Of a DNA stretch of 64,000 bases, positions 41,629-54,235 are shown one piece after another; within the stretch, counting starts at the first letter, position 1, and every line of letters begins with the position of its first letter. The notes under the pieces were generated by a model. The model was not told the DNA's origin. It saw nothing but the letters and a program-made list of their open reading frames with translations, and did no database searches. Source of the stretch: Marthasterias glacialis (taxonomy: Eukaryota; Echinodermata; Asteroidea; Forcipulatida; Asteriidae); assembly GCA_911728455.2 (NCBI GenBank), contig OU452235.1:11270634-11334633 (forward strand). The letters run 5' to 3'. Position numbers and translations under genes: made by a program.

Positions 41629-44600
41629 CTGTAACACACACAAAAAGAGAACGGAAACGATAATTGAATTTTGGGAATTTCGTTAATTTTGCCTTGTATC
41701 CTTTAAAGACTACAAAACGTCCATGTGAACTCTGTTAAGATAGCTTCTATTTTCCCCACGTAAAAGTTTTTTTTACAGTACCAAAAATAAAAAGACAGAT
41801 TTTAGATCGACTTGAGACAACTATAAATAAATAAATAAATGTCGTCAAAATAAATGTCTGCAAAATAAATCACAGTGTAGCAGAGTCTCTGCGTTGCCAA
41901 AATTATGAATATTTTATGACAATCTCACAAGTGCTTCTGCTATCCAAAACTGACTGGTGGAAAATAATAATCCTCCCTGCAGTAACTATGACGAGCTTAG
42001 TTCTGTACGACAGTAATACTAGCATAACACAAGACCACTCATATTCAATAATACGTGCGATTGTTTGCATTGCTGACTGCTTGACTAAAGCACACACCTA
42101 AAGCCAGGTGCTTGTCGAGTATAAATGATATCTGCCGGTACTTTATGCTGCCACGAGAGTACGGTATTTTGCTCTTAATGAAACGTCAAGTTTTGAAGGG
42201 TCTGTGGATTAGGCGAAATGACCATATGGTTCAATTTGATATCCCGCCAAAACATAATCAGCAGAGTAGTAAACTAATGACGGGAAGCACTTTACAATTG
42301 TTGAACTCAGAATATGCAACAAATAAATCCGCATGAAAAGCCCCTTCAAAGGAAACCACAACGAACTGGAAAAGTTGTTTACAACAGTAATGCCATCGCA
42401 TTGTCTTCTAAAACCAACATGCATATGACGTAGCAAATGACGCAGCTCAAGTCAAAGGCATGTTTCTGCGATATGTTCGGGTTTGTGTATAAATGGCGGG
42501 TCGAATGCAGGCCAAAGCAGCGAACAGTTTCACTTTTAAAAAGAGAGACTTACTCGTTGTCAACACGAATAAGGTAATCTCGTAGAAAAGAATCAAGTCA
42601 TTTTAACAGTTAGAGCAATTGCTATACTAATGAGGTATAATAATGGTAAAATTGTTCAGAAACGCCCCCTCACACAATTAAAGATAGATTATTCCCTAGA
42701 GGGGACAGTTTGAATGGTTTATAATTGATGTTAAAAGGCCACTTGTTATTGCAACTAAAAGTCAACATTTTGAAAGCTAATGCTGATTGGAACAAATGTG
42801 AAGACAATGCTGAGAATGCGTGGCCAAGTTTGCGATTCCTATACTTTACGCATGTGGGTGGGTAGGGACGCCTATTGGCTACCCAGTGGCCGGCCTTTAC
42901 TCTTGACAAAGTTGATAATCCAAGATGTTCGGTGAGTTAAGAGTAGAAACACTCCACCAGATAAATCGTGGCATTCCGTGGAATTGTATTTGCGCAAACA
43001 ATTTATGGTAACGTTTCCCACTTTCCGTTAGCCCACATACACACTTTTGCATACAAGGGAAGCATTTTCAGTGTGTGCGGTCTGTGGGCCGCCATCATGC
43101 CAATACATCGATCCATGTTGCACTCACTTCGGCGAAGTAGTGAAGGGGCTTCGATCGTTAGTCGGCCGGACTGCATTACGGACCATGACCGGTTGTCTTT
43201 GACGTGTTTTGTAAGCGTTTGGTTAACCACACCAGGAGAGGAGGGTTCTCCTCATTAAGGACTGGTTGGCATATCCCTGTGGGAAATCAACCCGTTGGTC
43301 AACCGATAAATAGCGAGCTGAGTATGCTAAAGTCAGTATTCCCAGGAGAAACTCTGATGTCGTCAATGCGCAGAAAGTTAGTGCTTCATTGCCTGGTAAA
43401 AACAAGTGAACTCTCCACTACCAAATACAAGTGGCTACTTACATTTTGGGAACAAACTATGGGGTCGATCAAACTATGCTGTGCAGTGGGCTTAAGACAG
43501 TTAAAAGTTGTGGTCAGTGTGAGGCATTTTCTGTGCAAAGGTGTTGTCAGCTCTGCATATTAAAGTACTCTTTCAAAACCAGTCATTTACTATAATAGGC
43601 TAATACTTTAAAGATGGTGAGCATTCAAAAGTCGTATTACAAACAAATCATATTGGCACTATCTTGGTCATGTTCCCTGTGCTAAATACCAATACTGACT
43701 ACTGATTCTCACATCAAAGAAGGGCCAGACTGTATGTTCTTTCAGGCTCGGTTTTGTTACACTGGTTTGACCGGAAGAAAAAACCAAGATGGCTGCATCA
43801 TTAACACCACCCGAACAAACGCTTTAAAATGGCCAGTATAGGTAGCTTGACGTCATTAAAATTTAGTGGGAAATAACAACACTGGACTGAATTGTCCGGA
43901 GAAACCAGTTGTTATATGTTCTATTTTGCAAAAAATATGAGGAATTGTGACTTTCGACTTCATACACAGTACCCGTCTTCAGACGGAAAGATTTCTCTTT
44001 AGAGGTGGTACTGTATTTGTAGAGGAACTTTATAATAACCAGTCAACATTCAAATTGAAACTGTTATTATTGTTATTATTGTTTTTGTGGGAAAGCATTT
44101 AATAATCCAACACTTTGTGTTTAAGCGTTGTTTTCATAAAAGAAATAAGTAAGGCGTCAGAGCCGTTCATCCGAGTAATTTATTGATGGGAATTTGTCAA
44201 GAGGAAATTTGAAAAACCATCAATCACGGACAGCACCTAAATAAATGGGCCTGGACAGGGGACCATGCTCTGTTGCAATTTCACGTTTCCCCCTTGACGT
44301 TTTGTTTTTGTTTTTGTTTATTTATTTATCCATTTATTTGCATTTGTATATATTTATATTTATGTATTTACGTATTTGGTTATTCGTTCGTTTGTTTGTT
44401 TTTGGGGTCATTTGTTTGTTTGTTTGTTTGTTTGTTGGATTGTTTGATTGTTTATTTATTAACTATTATTTGCGTGGGTTGGGGGCATTCATTCCGATCC
44501 ACTAGTTCTACAAAAACGCATGTCCGCTACTTTTGGTGTTTGTGGCTTTTTGAAAATATTAACTTCATTTTAAGTTTGGATTGTGATTTTTATAAACTGT

Positions 44601-44870
44601 TCACTACCTTGGCATAATTAAGCAGTTATTGTTCTTGTCATGACGTGCTTTTAGTGTAAACAGTTTTACCTTCATTGAAGCGTCAATGATGTTTACTTAG
44701 CATTTTGTAATTACGTATTTTCTGATTTATCATTACAAAGTTGGTATAATATTTTGATATTGTTTTTTTACAACTTGCAAATGGTGCGTTGGAATCATAA
44801 CAACAAATATAGTGGTGTTTTTCCTCTCGTACTTCAATAGCTATTCAGTACCAAAGTATGAATATTGACA
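41629..44870. other. Upstream flank or intron of the neuropeptide gene
   Basis: AT-rich, with short AAAT runs (41820-41845) and T-rich low complexity (44300-44460). On the minus strand I checked every ATG for a short hydrophobic reading frame ending at a phase-0 donor and found no convincing signal-peptide exon. Confidence 0.5.
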
Positions 44871-44874
44871 GATC

Positions 44875-44973
44875 ATGCCTTGTAGGCGCCGTGATACCAA
44901 GCAAAACAAGAACCCCTTTGTCATCAACTCCCCCAACTTCCTGGCCTCGTCTTCTCTCAGCGCCGTAATTTGA
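44875..44973 (+). other. Short ORF with C-rich third positions, unassigned
   Basis: Thirty-two codons, MPCRRRDTKQNKNPFVINSP and onward, ending NFLASSSLSAVI then TGA. Codons such as AAC AAG AAC CCC, GTC ATC AAC TCC CCC AAC TTC CTG GCC contrast with the AT-rich surroundings, as in a real exon or an inserted fragment. GTAATT after AGCGCC could be a donor. I do not recognise the sequence. Confidence 0.25.
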
Positions 44974-45847
44974 CGAGCATTATCTTTTCCACGATCGATA
45001 CCGCCACAGGTACCCTTGGCAACTGTAACACGAAACCTAATTTTGGAGCTTTCTTTTTTTTCGGCTCAGATTGGTCAGTTAAGATGGAAGCGGTGCTCGG
45101 CTATAATGTTTACCAGATCTTCTGTTGTAGTCTTGAGCATTGTTGATGTTGATGAAGATGTTGTTGTTTGGTTGTTTTTCGGGTGGTGTTTGCGCTTTTT
45201 GTGGTGGTGGTAAATTAGCTTTGTCGTACAATAATAACTGAACGTACGTCATGTATAATAATTAAAAATTAAGAAATGTCTGACAATCTGTCGAACTGCC
45301 ATTAAGTACCATACTAAGAGATTTGCCAATTGCCATTCAGCGTGCGCGTTTGCCTCGTACGCAGCAACAAAATCGACATCTATCTGCCAATAAGAAAAAA
45401 TGAAAATAGTCATCGGCTACACAGTTTGGATGCGATTATAAGTGAAAATCACTCTTGTTGCATATGAAGACTGCTGTTTGGCAGCAATACCAGGTTCTTG
45501 TATTTTGGTAGGGTAGTGGAGCTACAATTTTCCATCAGTGCTGATCACCCAATCCTTGACCAAGTGGTCCTCCTTTGAACCCGATCTGTTACGAGTCATA
45601 TTATGATGCTTTCAGATCAGGTCATGTATAGCACAAACTTCACCGCACTGTTCAGGTGCGTTACTGGAGCACAGGGGCTAGCAACCCTTGTGTCCGTCAC
45701 CTTCTTGCTACATATGTTGTTCTTTTTTCTTTATTTTTGTCTCCTGTCGTTTTCCCCCGTTTCACTATGAACTGCAGCGAACCATTTGATTGGCCTATGA
45801 AAATGACCTCTTTAGTCAAATACTGATGTGGCTATTGTTCAAAGTCG

Positions 45848-45896
45848 CTTTTATATAACAAAAAATAAATAAATGCACCTTATGCATTGACGTCAT
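45848..45896 (-). promoter_or_regulatory. Possible minus-strand promoter: CRE plus TATA box
   Basis: On the minus strand a perfect cAMP response element (TGACGTCA, 45889-45896) precedes TATATAAAAG (45848-45857) by about 30 bases. A second TGACGTCA is at 46094-46101. The arrangement points toward the neuropeptide gene 4.2 kb away. CRE/TATA promoters are common in neuropeptide genes; the link is inference. Confidence 0.3.
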
Positions 45897-48800
45897 CACG
45901 TCGCCTTCTCAGAGGTGAAACGATGACGAAACAATGAAAACGCACATTTAAGTACGCGCTGCGCACAGGATGAGCCAATGAGCAACATCCTTTTTAGACT
46001 GGTCCTCTGCCTTTATCCACACGCGCCTCGAAGTGTGGCGTCAGATGTTCGGGCTTCCTTCTTTTGACCTCTAGCTGAGCGCCCCTACTCAAATGACGTC
46101 ATGTGTCATAAGGTCTATATCAACTGATAAAGTAAGACTGTAGTGAACTGGTCGACAGGCCATACTCCGTAAGTTCGTTAACTGGTTCCCTCAATATTGC
46201 TTTTAGAACTGGTTGGCCACCTTCCAAGAAGTACCTCGGCCGGTAACTAATATCGCCAGTTCGCCCTCAAACCATTTTGAGTACCGGTATACTCTTCATC
46301 AATCTCGATTCCCTTAATATTCGAAGGTTACCTTTTAGAATTGGTACGTCAGCCGGAACGTCAAGATCAAAATGGTAAAAAATGTAAAACATGTTCTTGA
46401 CAAACAAAAATACTATTAAAGCCGCTGTACCACGGGGAGCCTCCGGGTGTATATTATGAAGGTAACTTCATTCATATTCACTGACCATGACTAAAGACAT
46501 TGCAGAAATGCAAATCGCGCGCTCATTGGGGAGTCTTTTGGGCTGACAGCAAACACATCATCTCCCGTTGGAACACATTGCTATTCATGCAGCTTGAGTG
46601 CACCGGGCTTTACTTAAGGCTAGCACTCGTTAGCGACCCCTCCGGCAGGGGAGTTGGAGGCAATGGTAAACGATGAATAAGGGAGTCCGTATTTAAAAAA
46701 GAGCAAGAAAAAAACCACACACTCCCTCAGGAAAGGTTACGTATTCTGCTGGGAGCAACCAGTACTTCACTTCTAAAGTGACCATGTCTTTGATACGAGG
46801 TGTGTAGGGTATGGTCAAAATATTGGTTTCTACCCGCAGTGGTAAGCTGCAAAAACGTAATTAGCCAGGAAACTTTTGTTTAATATTTTTTTTTTCAATT
46901 GAATTGAATTGAAATGGTTTATTAACAAAACAAAAAATCTTAATAGTAATAAAAAAATATGTACAAAAAAATATGATTTGCGAATTGAGCTCAAATTCTC
47001 CTGGAAACGAGCAGAGTACATGGTTAGAAACGTCGAGACCATACCACCGGTCCTCCTCCCCATTGTACGTGCAGGCTTACTACTAACTTTTACTGAACTA
47101 ACTAATGTTGGTCGTAGCTCAGAGGAAAGTTTATAGCACCCAATAACTGGACCAGTTACAGGTTATGACTGCCAAATCCTACCTCTCTAAGACGTTCATC
47201 ACAGGATCTTGAGACTTCTCTTTGAGTTTTAATTACATCCCTTTGTTTCATAAAGTGTTGTCAGAATTGCGTTTTAATTATTCTTGTGACAATCACAAGA
47301 ATTTACTCTGATTTTGTGGAAACCAGCTCAAAATATTATGTCAGAAGCTCACGCATAACTAGTCCATCCTGCGTATGGTGCACTGCCTCCAAAAATCGGA
47401 TGTGGAGACTATTTTTTGACTGAAAGGGGCGCGGTCTTTTTCGCCCCGATTTCATTACTGGCACACGCGAAGAAAAACATTGGAAATGCTTGTGACCATT
47501 TCCCCTCACGTTAGCTAGTCATCGTTGGATATACAATTGTTACTCAAAATACAGATATTTAAGTCCTATACAGACTATGGGAATCCAAACATTTTAAAAT
47601 GCACTTGCTACGTTTTTCATTCGTAGGTATATATAGAAAAGATTCCAGGTGATATGGAGGAGTCGATTTCGACTGTACACAGAAAAAATAATTAATAAAA
47701 TAAAGAAACGTAAATTAATACATGCGTCAGTTGGAGCATGATTTGAGCTAGGCCCACACATCACCTACCCCCCCCCCCCCCCATGAAACGTCAATAACTA
47801 CGCCCGAGGCAATTAGACCAAGGTGATGTTTCCGCGTACGACAGGTGCCAAAATGAATCAATACAAGTGTATTGATGTTACTTAGGGTTGGAAGTCAACT
47901 CGCTCATTGAATTACACATCCTTTTGAAACGCTCATACTTTTGCCCAAATTGCCACCACGACTGAATTATACATTAACACGAGGACATTTTCTTGTCAAT
48001 AGTTTGTAATGAGGACATTCTTTTTTTTCTATTGCTGGCGGTTGAAGTTTAATTTTAAGTCAGTCTAGACTGCATTTTTAAGACGTTTAAAGATGCACAT
48101 AAACTGCGCAAACGAAGCCATCAATTGGTAAAGTCGTGTAATTCTCCGTCAAGATGCAACTTTATAGAATTGTTTAAATGAAGAAATGTATAAAACATTG
48201 TTCCAGAAGCAAGCTCGGGTCTCGCGGTACCCTTTTTTGATCACTGTTTTGTCTTTCAATCTCTAACAAAAGTATTTCAAATGACGAGGTGGTTTAGTCC
48301 AAAGCAATCAACGTAATTCGTCATAACTGTGATGACCGATAGACGCTCCGAGCTCCATCTGTATGCGTCATTAGACACACGCAATTACGGTCAATGCAAC
48401 TGCCCCATAGGGTATTTGGCAAGTCAAGGCTGTTGATTTACGTTTAAATACAAAATGTTGCTATTCACATTGGTAAGCATGACCATCACTCAAACATTGC
48501 CAACGTCACTCACAAGATTGGCCCCAACGCGTTTTTGGAGCCTATATGATTTGCATTGCTAGTTTGTTTGGCTAGTTTTTTTTTACGCAAACAACTGGAA
48601 TACCTTGGTCTTGCGAGTCACATACTAGGTGCTGCTCAGACACAAGATTTCATTAACCAATTCTTTTTACCCTAAGAATTCACAATGAACAATGAAACCA
48701 GAAAGTTTGGGTAGCGTAAAAGCCTGCGCGGAGAACCGACATGCTCGCGTACGACCCAATATGCTGAAGTATTAAAGATGTACTACTCAAGCCGATTTGA

Positions 48801-50959
48801 CCTTGAAAATGAATCCAAATGTTGAATTTGCTATTTTAGTAGGATGACTAAAGTTATAAACTTTCAAATGAGATATCGAACGATTTATTTATGTATTTAT
48901 TTTTCTTTTTTTTGAGCACAATAAATAATCTCCCCGCGTTGCCTGTTCAATTTAAGCCAGGTGCCTTGCGACACGTAGACAAAATGCAGGCGAAATAACG
49001 TTGTAATATTGCTGACTTTGGGTACCAGCAGCGGGCATGGCCATCGTACACACGTAGGGTGGTTGGCCAGATAATCGTTCCGAAAACAAAATTTGTGTAG
49101 CGATCTACAATAGACCTAATCTACAAGATCAAAACGCGATTTATTAATTGTACTCGTTATATAAAAACATGCTCTTTTAAATTTCGTTCGTTGGAATCAT
49201 TTCTTTTGCGAGCACAAATCACAGGAGCCCAGATCTAACACTTTTAAATGTATGTTTACAAATTAGTGTAACATAGTCAGCACATATCAATGGACTAAAA
49301 ACACCTCGCGATGTTTTCATAAGCCAACATTACATGAAGGTAGGGGCTAAGCTTGGCTTGACCCATCCCGCAGCTATACGAACTGATGACGATACCATTT
49401 AATGGACCGTGTATTAAAGCCATCTCACTGACGTCTACTAGTGGTTCAATACTTCAGTTTCACTGTACTCGAGACTTGAAATTTCTCGATCTCTAAAAGA
49501 CGGTCTAAAAAACTTGCTGGAATCGAAGGCTGCTCTCTAGAAGCTGAAAGAGGCAATTGCATCAAGTCTTGACTCGGTTTTTAAAGCCGAGTCGCTACTT
49601 CAACCACGTACAGGAGGAGCTCGGCGAAAATGGGGTCGACAGATGGACTGGCAAACGAAATCTACGTGGTAACTAAAGACACATGGAGCCATAACTACAA
49701 TAGAAGCCCGGGGCGGGAGGCGTGAAAGACAGCGAGAACGAATGCTGGGTTAATGGAATCGGACTTTCTTAATGGGAAACGAAATGAAGGGATCTCTGTT
49801 AAAAATGCCAAGAACTATCGGCGTTTAACGAGAAAGAAAGCTTTTTTTTTCCTCTCCCAGTCGCTGGTTTCTGCTCTGGGGTGTAAACAGTTGATGCAGA
49901 ATAGCTTAAAAGGCCCTGGCGTTAACACTTAAAAATCTTGTACTTGCCCAGGGACGGGAAGCGCAATTGCTTTTTGGAGCAATTTATACTGAAAGACTTA
50001 TTTTTAGTAGCATTTACTGATAGACTATCGACACTTGGTGTACAGCATTCTGCATCTGTTAAGTCGCCACTTAAGTGGTCACATTTCGATTTATTGTTTC
50101 TATTAACTTGTTTTTGTCTTCAAGGGTTGTGCAATGCGAGGTATCCAGTAGAAGTCACTGCGTGTGAAAATGATGTTGTCTATTTATATATTTGTTTATT
50201 TTGTTTGTGGGGTGGGGTACAGCGTTGATAAGAAAGAGGAAAGTTAGCTTGTAAGAGAACAGAGGCATTCGATTTTTTTTTAGGACTGAACCGACTTGTA
50301 TAAATATTTGTTAGGGAAATCATTTGTGTGACTTTCATCGCGATTGGTTAACTTTCTCGTCTTTTAATAACAGCGTATAATTTGTTATTATACGCAGTTT
50401 AAAAATTTGACAAGTGTTGTGATAGCCATAAACATCATATAATGATATACTCCCAACAATCCAACCATTCGGACTAAACATAAACTCAAAATAATTTTTC
50501 CATTCCCATTGTTTCTATATACATGCTTCTATCTTCCCGTAATTTAAAAAACAATATTTTTGCCCTTATAACTTTATTTACTATTTGCTCAATCCGGCTC
50601 TGCCTTTCTATGGATTGAAAGTGATAGTCTTACCATCTACCAATCCCACTATAGAACTTAATCTTTACACTTTTTCTTTTGTGTCGATACTTAGGGAGGT
50701 GACCCTTTACTCACTTAAAACCTTTATCTGAGTAATTAATCCTGTCCTTTCATGTTAGTCGCATGCATCTATGAGGTAGCTTGCCCTATTGTTCGGTTCA
50801 TTAATCTCCCTTTTGTACTACCGACCATTGGACATCCTTTTGTCCACACTGCCGTAGTTTGATTGGTCATCAACAATCCCTATGTCCGTAATGCATTCAC
50901 TTTGATTGACTTTCATTTTCCCGCATATTCTGGATTCCCTCCCACAATTTTACTACCCA

Positions 50960-51045
50960 CTTTTTTCTATAAATGACCCATTTTGTGCTTGTTTTTGCCT
51001 CTGACGAAGGTCCGGTTTGGATCGAAAGCTAAGGCCATCACCCCT
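50960..51045 (+). repeat. Possible retroelement end with ribozyme-like core
   Basis: TCTATAAATGACCCATTTTG is followed by CTGACGAAGGTCCGG and GGATCGAAAGC. CTGACGA and GAAA frame a GGTCC/GGATC stem, similar to a hammerhead core but with one extra A. The preceding 450 bases are TC-rich. It recalls ends of Penelope-like retroelements; no reverse transcriptase is present. Confidence 0.25.
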
Positions 51046-51721
51046 ACAGTATTATATATTTATTATCATGTATACATTTTTTACCCATACTATTTTGCCC
51101 TGAACGTTTAATAGCGAATTGGTCAATTATACGGCTGTATGGTATTGCATAGCCCACTCATTTATTATTTAGAATCGGGCTTGTAAATAATGTCTTCAAA
51201 CGCATAACGCTATAATACATGCAATTTACTGTACCGGCAATAAACGGCGAGCTGATGGGGTCGTTTCATACAATATTCAAGAAACGTTCTTTCGAAAGGT
51301 ATAAGCCATGCAACCGGAATCTTGAGGCAATTCTGACAAGAATTGTTGTGCAAGTTGTACAAAGAAAAAACTTATTCATAAATTGAATTATTCATTTATA
51401 AACAAAACAATATTCACCTACCTCAGTTGTACTAGTCATAGTGCACTTGTACAGAGAGGAGAGATGAAATATGACACGTAATTGTTAACGATTGGACATG
51501 TCAGTATGGTTTTGAAGATGAAAGCTGACTTTGAATATTAGGCCTGACTCAGAAATGGGCAAGGCCACCTGGGACCCGGATTCTGGGTATTTTGACCCAG
51601 AAGTTTTTGGAGTGAGCATAAAAAAATACACCCTAAGTAAAGACTACAACGCTACAGATAAAAGCGCTAAGCCGTTTTTCGGTTATTTCTCGAGAACATG
51701 ACTCCCTGGATTTGATTTACG

Positions 51722-51847
51722 ACCCTTTTCGTAAGCTCGGCTGAGGCTTGGCTCCTCCGGCTTGGGCTCTGGCTTGGGCTCCGTCCGCCTGTTTTCTAAG
51801 TAACTGATGGAGCCTGAGCCCAAGCCGTATAGTTTCGAAAAAGCCCT
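51722..51847. mobile_element. Hairpin MITE-like family 3, copy d
   Basis: ACCCTTTTCGTAAGCTCGGC at the left, GTATAGTTTCGAAAAAGCCC at the right, GGCTTGGGCTCCGTCC and GATGGAGCCTGAGCCCAAGC inside. Confidence 0.7.
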
Positions 51848-52611
51848 AAAAATGCTCGGTCGGCTGTATTATTGTTGACTGAAAAACAGAGGATGGGAAT
51901 AAAAAAACACTTTTTCGAAAAACTAAAGACGTATCAAAAATTAAAAGTGAGCAAACAGTTACTTGATCGAGTTTTTTTTAACGAGAATGCTGTTTAAACT
52001 TTTTTGATATTGTGGTTGTCAACAACCACAATATGTGTGAATTTCAGCAAATATGATTTCTTCTTTTTTTCTCATTCAAAAAGCTCTTTAACGCACTACA
52101 TCCATGATTTTAACTGTTTCCCCCAAAGATTGTAACGCGTAATGACAATCCACGGTATCCAGAAATATACTTATATATAATTCACAGAAGACGAAGTGTT
52201 GAGGAAAGGTCAGCCGATTTTGGTCATAGACAAAACGTCTTTTTGTTCACACCTTTAGGTCAGCAAACAGCCGTTTACAGGAGACAGAACATGAATAAAA
52301 CATGGCTAAATTAAATTTATTTAAGTGACGTCTGTTGAACGGTTTGCAAAAGGAGCCCACAAGAATAACGGCGACGGCAAACACGACCTGTACAATGGAC
52401 CATTTTTGTCAACATGTTTGTTAGTCATGGCGCACTGTATTGCGATTACTGACAATACAGGCAATTAACGACGTACATAAATTACAAGGAAACCTTGTTG
52501 GTCTCAAGTATGTAAATACCAACAGTAATACACCAATAGTCTGGTTCCATACACCAAGATGGTGACATGATGTTTACACAGTGCATCATAGAAACAGATC
52601 TCAGGCACATT

Positions 52612-53030
52612 GCGGGTGAGATTCGAACTCACGACCGATCATCGAATTTGCCCAGGAAGGAGAGGTCAGTTGTGGCCAGGTCTTGGGCTCGAACACCTAA
52701 GGCGTCCGTGTGCGGGTGGGATTCGTACTCACGACTGTTTTACCAATCGTCGAATTTGCCCGGTTATGAGAGGTCAGTTGTGGCCAGGTCTTGGGCTCGA
52801 ACACCTAAGGCGTCCGGGTGCGGGTGGGATTCGAACTCACGACCGTTTTACCGATCGTCGAATTTGCCCGGTGATGAGAGGCCAGTTCTGGCCAGGTCTT
52901 GGGCTCGAATACCTAAGGCGTCCGTGTTCCGGTGGAATTCGAACCAACGACCGTTTTACCGATCGTCGAATTTGCCCGGTGATGAGAGGCCAGTTCTGGC
53001 CAGGTCTTGGGCTCGAACACGTACTGAGGC
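52612..53030 (-). repeat. Four tandem tRNA-like units (100-108 bp)
   Basis: Unit starts are 52612, 52712, 52820 and 52928; units 2 and 3 are exactly 108 bp. On the minus strand each has a B-box-like GTTCGAATCCCACC (changed to GTACGAATCCCACC in unit 2 and GTTCGAATTCCACC in unit 4). GAATTTGCCCGG(T), TGGCCAGGTCTTGGGCTCGA and CCTAAGGCGTCC are shared. Sequence resembling a SINE A tail follows at 53050-53095. The overlapping plus-strand reading frames are by-products of the repeat. Confidence 0.8.
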
Positions 53031-53540
53031 GACTGTGTGATGATGTGCTCTCATAGGACTCGATAAGTACTAACTATACACGCTGTTTTAAACACCGGTC
53101 AAACATTGAAACTGTACCATTGATCATTGTTATTCCCAGTGCAGTTATGACACAAGATTATGATATATATTATACTAATTTGAGTAACATTTGAGTTTTT
53201 GTTACAGAAAGACTCCAAAGTGCATGCACAGATCATGACTTAAAATGTCCTTGCGGCATTTTGATCATTCTAAGGGGGTACGATTTTTATTACATTCTTC
53301 TGTCAAATATTGATTTCTTGTACCCAATTATATTGAAAGAGGTCGTGCAACACGAATGATGCGCGCGATAACAGTTTCTTTGCAACCAAAACATTGCCCT
53401 GCGGCGCAAAAACATGGAGGCAAGCCTAGCCACGAACCTAGCCATAAATAAAGTTGTGCAGGAGTTAGCAACATCACACTTGTATCGTAGTACTTAAATC
53501 TTGTTGTTCTTATAGATAGCACTTTCTACAAACTATGCAC

Positions 53541-53690
53541 TGCAAAAACTGGGGTGTGAATATAATATGTGACAATACCGACATGGTGTTAGTTACACCC
53601 ATTGCTTTATCGTTGGTAAAATTAACATCATGTCGGTGTTGTCACATAATTATAGGTACCAAGAGAATCAATCTAACACCCCAGTTTTTG
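53541..53690. mobile_element. Hairpin element with GGGGTGT ends
   Basis: GCAAAAACTGGGGTGT and ATGTGACAATACCGACATG at the left; CATGTCGGTGTTGTCACATA and ACACCCCAGTTTTTG at the right. The interior is about 50 bases. Confidence 0.7.
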
Positions 53691-53764
53691 GAGTGTGTGC
53701 TTATTTTGCGAGCTATTTTCTACTTGGCTAGATTATAACGTACATGCTTTTATAATGCTTTCCC

Positions 53765-54235
53765 CGTGATAGGATATCCTAATGTTCCACATTCGTTGCC
53801 TTATTGGTGCCTTCTGTTTTTATGTTTCCCAAATGTAACTATCAAGTTGGCAGTAAAACTTAGCAGTATGTGATTTATCCACCAAAGATTTCAAATACAG
53901 CAACGGCTTATCAGTTCCCATAGTTTTCAGTTGAAATAAAGCATTGTTCACAATTTATTAACAGTATCAACAAGTCATTGTATATTACTTAAAGCACCAT
54001 TGTGTAAATCTTCAAGTGCTGACAGTTTTACTACGCGGTGATCTTTTGACGCTTGCATTTATCATAGTTTACAGTCTTTGGTAGTGCTATACCTAGTATG
54101 ATAGGATAATCTAATCAGAGGGAAAGGACCATATCTTGCTGCCCTTTACTCTTAAAATGTTTCCCAAATTTAACTATTAAGTTTGCAGTGAAACGTTGCA
54201 GTGATTATGTAATATATCAACCCAAAAATTGAACT
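53765..54235. repeat. Diverged direct repeat
   Basis: ATGTTTCCCAAATGTAACTA with GTTGGCAGTAAAACTTAGCA (53822-53870) recurs as ATGTTTCCCAAATTTAACTA with GTTTGCAGTGAAACGTTGCA (54158-54203). Both are preceded by TGATAGGATA. Confidence 0.55.

Larger units (their letters stand above)
44974..52560. other. Gene-poor region
   Basis: No conserved coding segment seen. It contains a fragment of hairpin family 7 (47066-47110), an exact hairpin ATTCTTGTGA/TCACAAGAAT near 47280-47302, a GCGTATAA/TTATACGC hairpin near 50374-50395, a 12-bp stem with a 4-base loop at 52007-52034, a possible retroelement end (50960-51045) and MITE family 3 at 51722-51847. Confidence 0.5.

Noticed and set aside
50219..50266. 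Second candidate signal exon on the minus strand (MPLFSYKLTFLFLINA)
   Set aside because: The phase fits, but the donor GTACCC hardly matches the consensus and the peptide is short.
50394..50468. Candidate signal-peptide exon on the minus strand (MVGLLGVYHYMMFMAITTLV and five more residues)
   Set aside because: It is hydrophobic and ends in the right phase, but its donor (TGC followed by GTATAA) is weak and lies in a hairpin; probably chance.
51423..51440. MTSTTE followed by GTAGGT on the minus strand, phase 0
   Set aside because: Good donor and phase, but there is no hydrophobic core, so it cannot be the missing signal peptide by itself.
52567..53056. Two overlapping plus-strand frames of about 150 codons
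   Set aside because: They arise from four copies of a 108-bp unit, a multiple of three, in a tRNA-like repeat; there is no protein-like conservation apart from the repeat.
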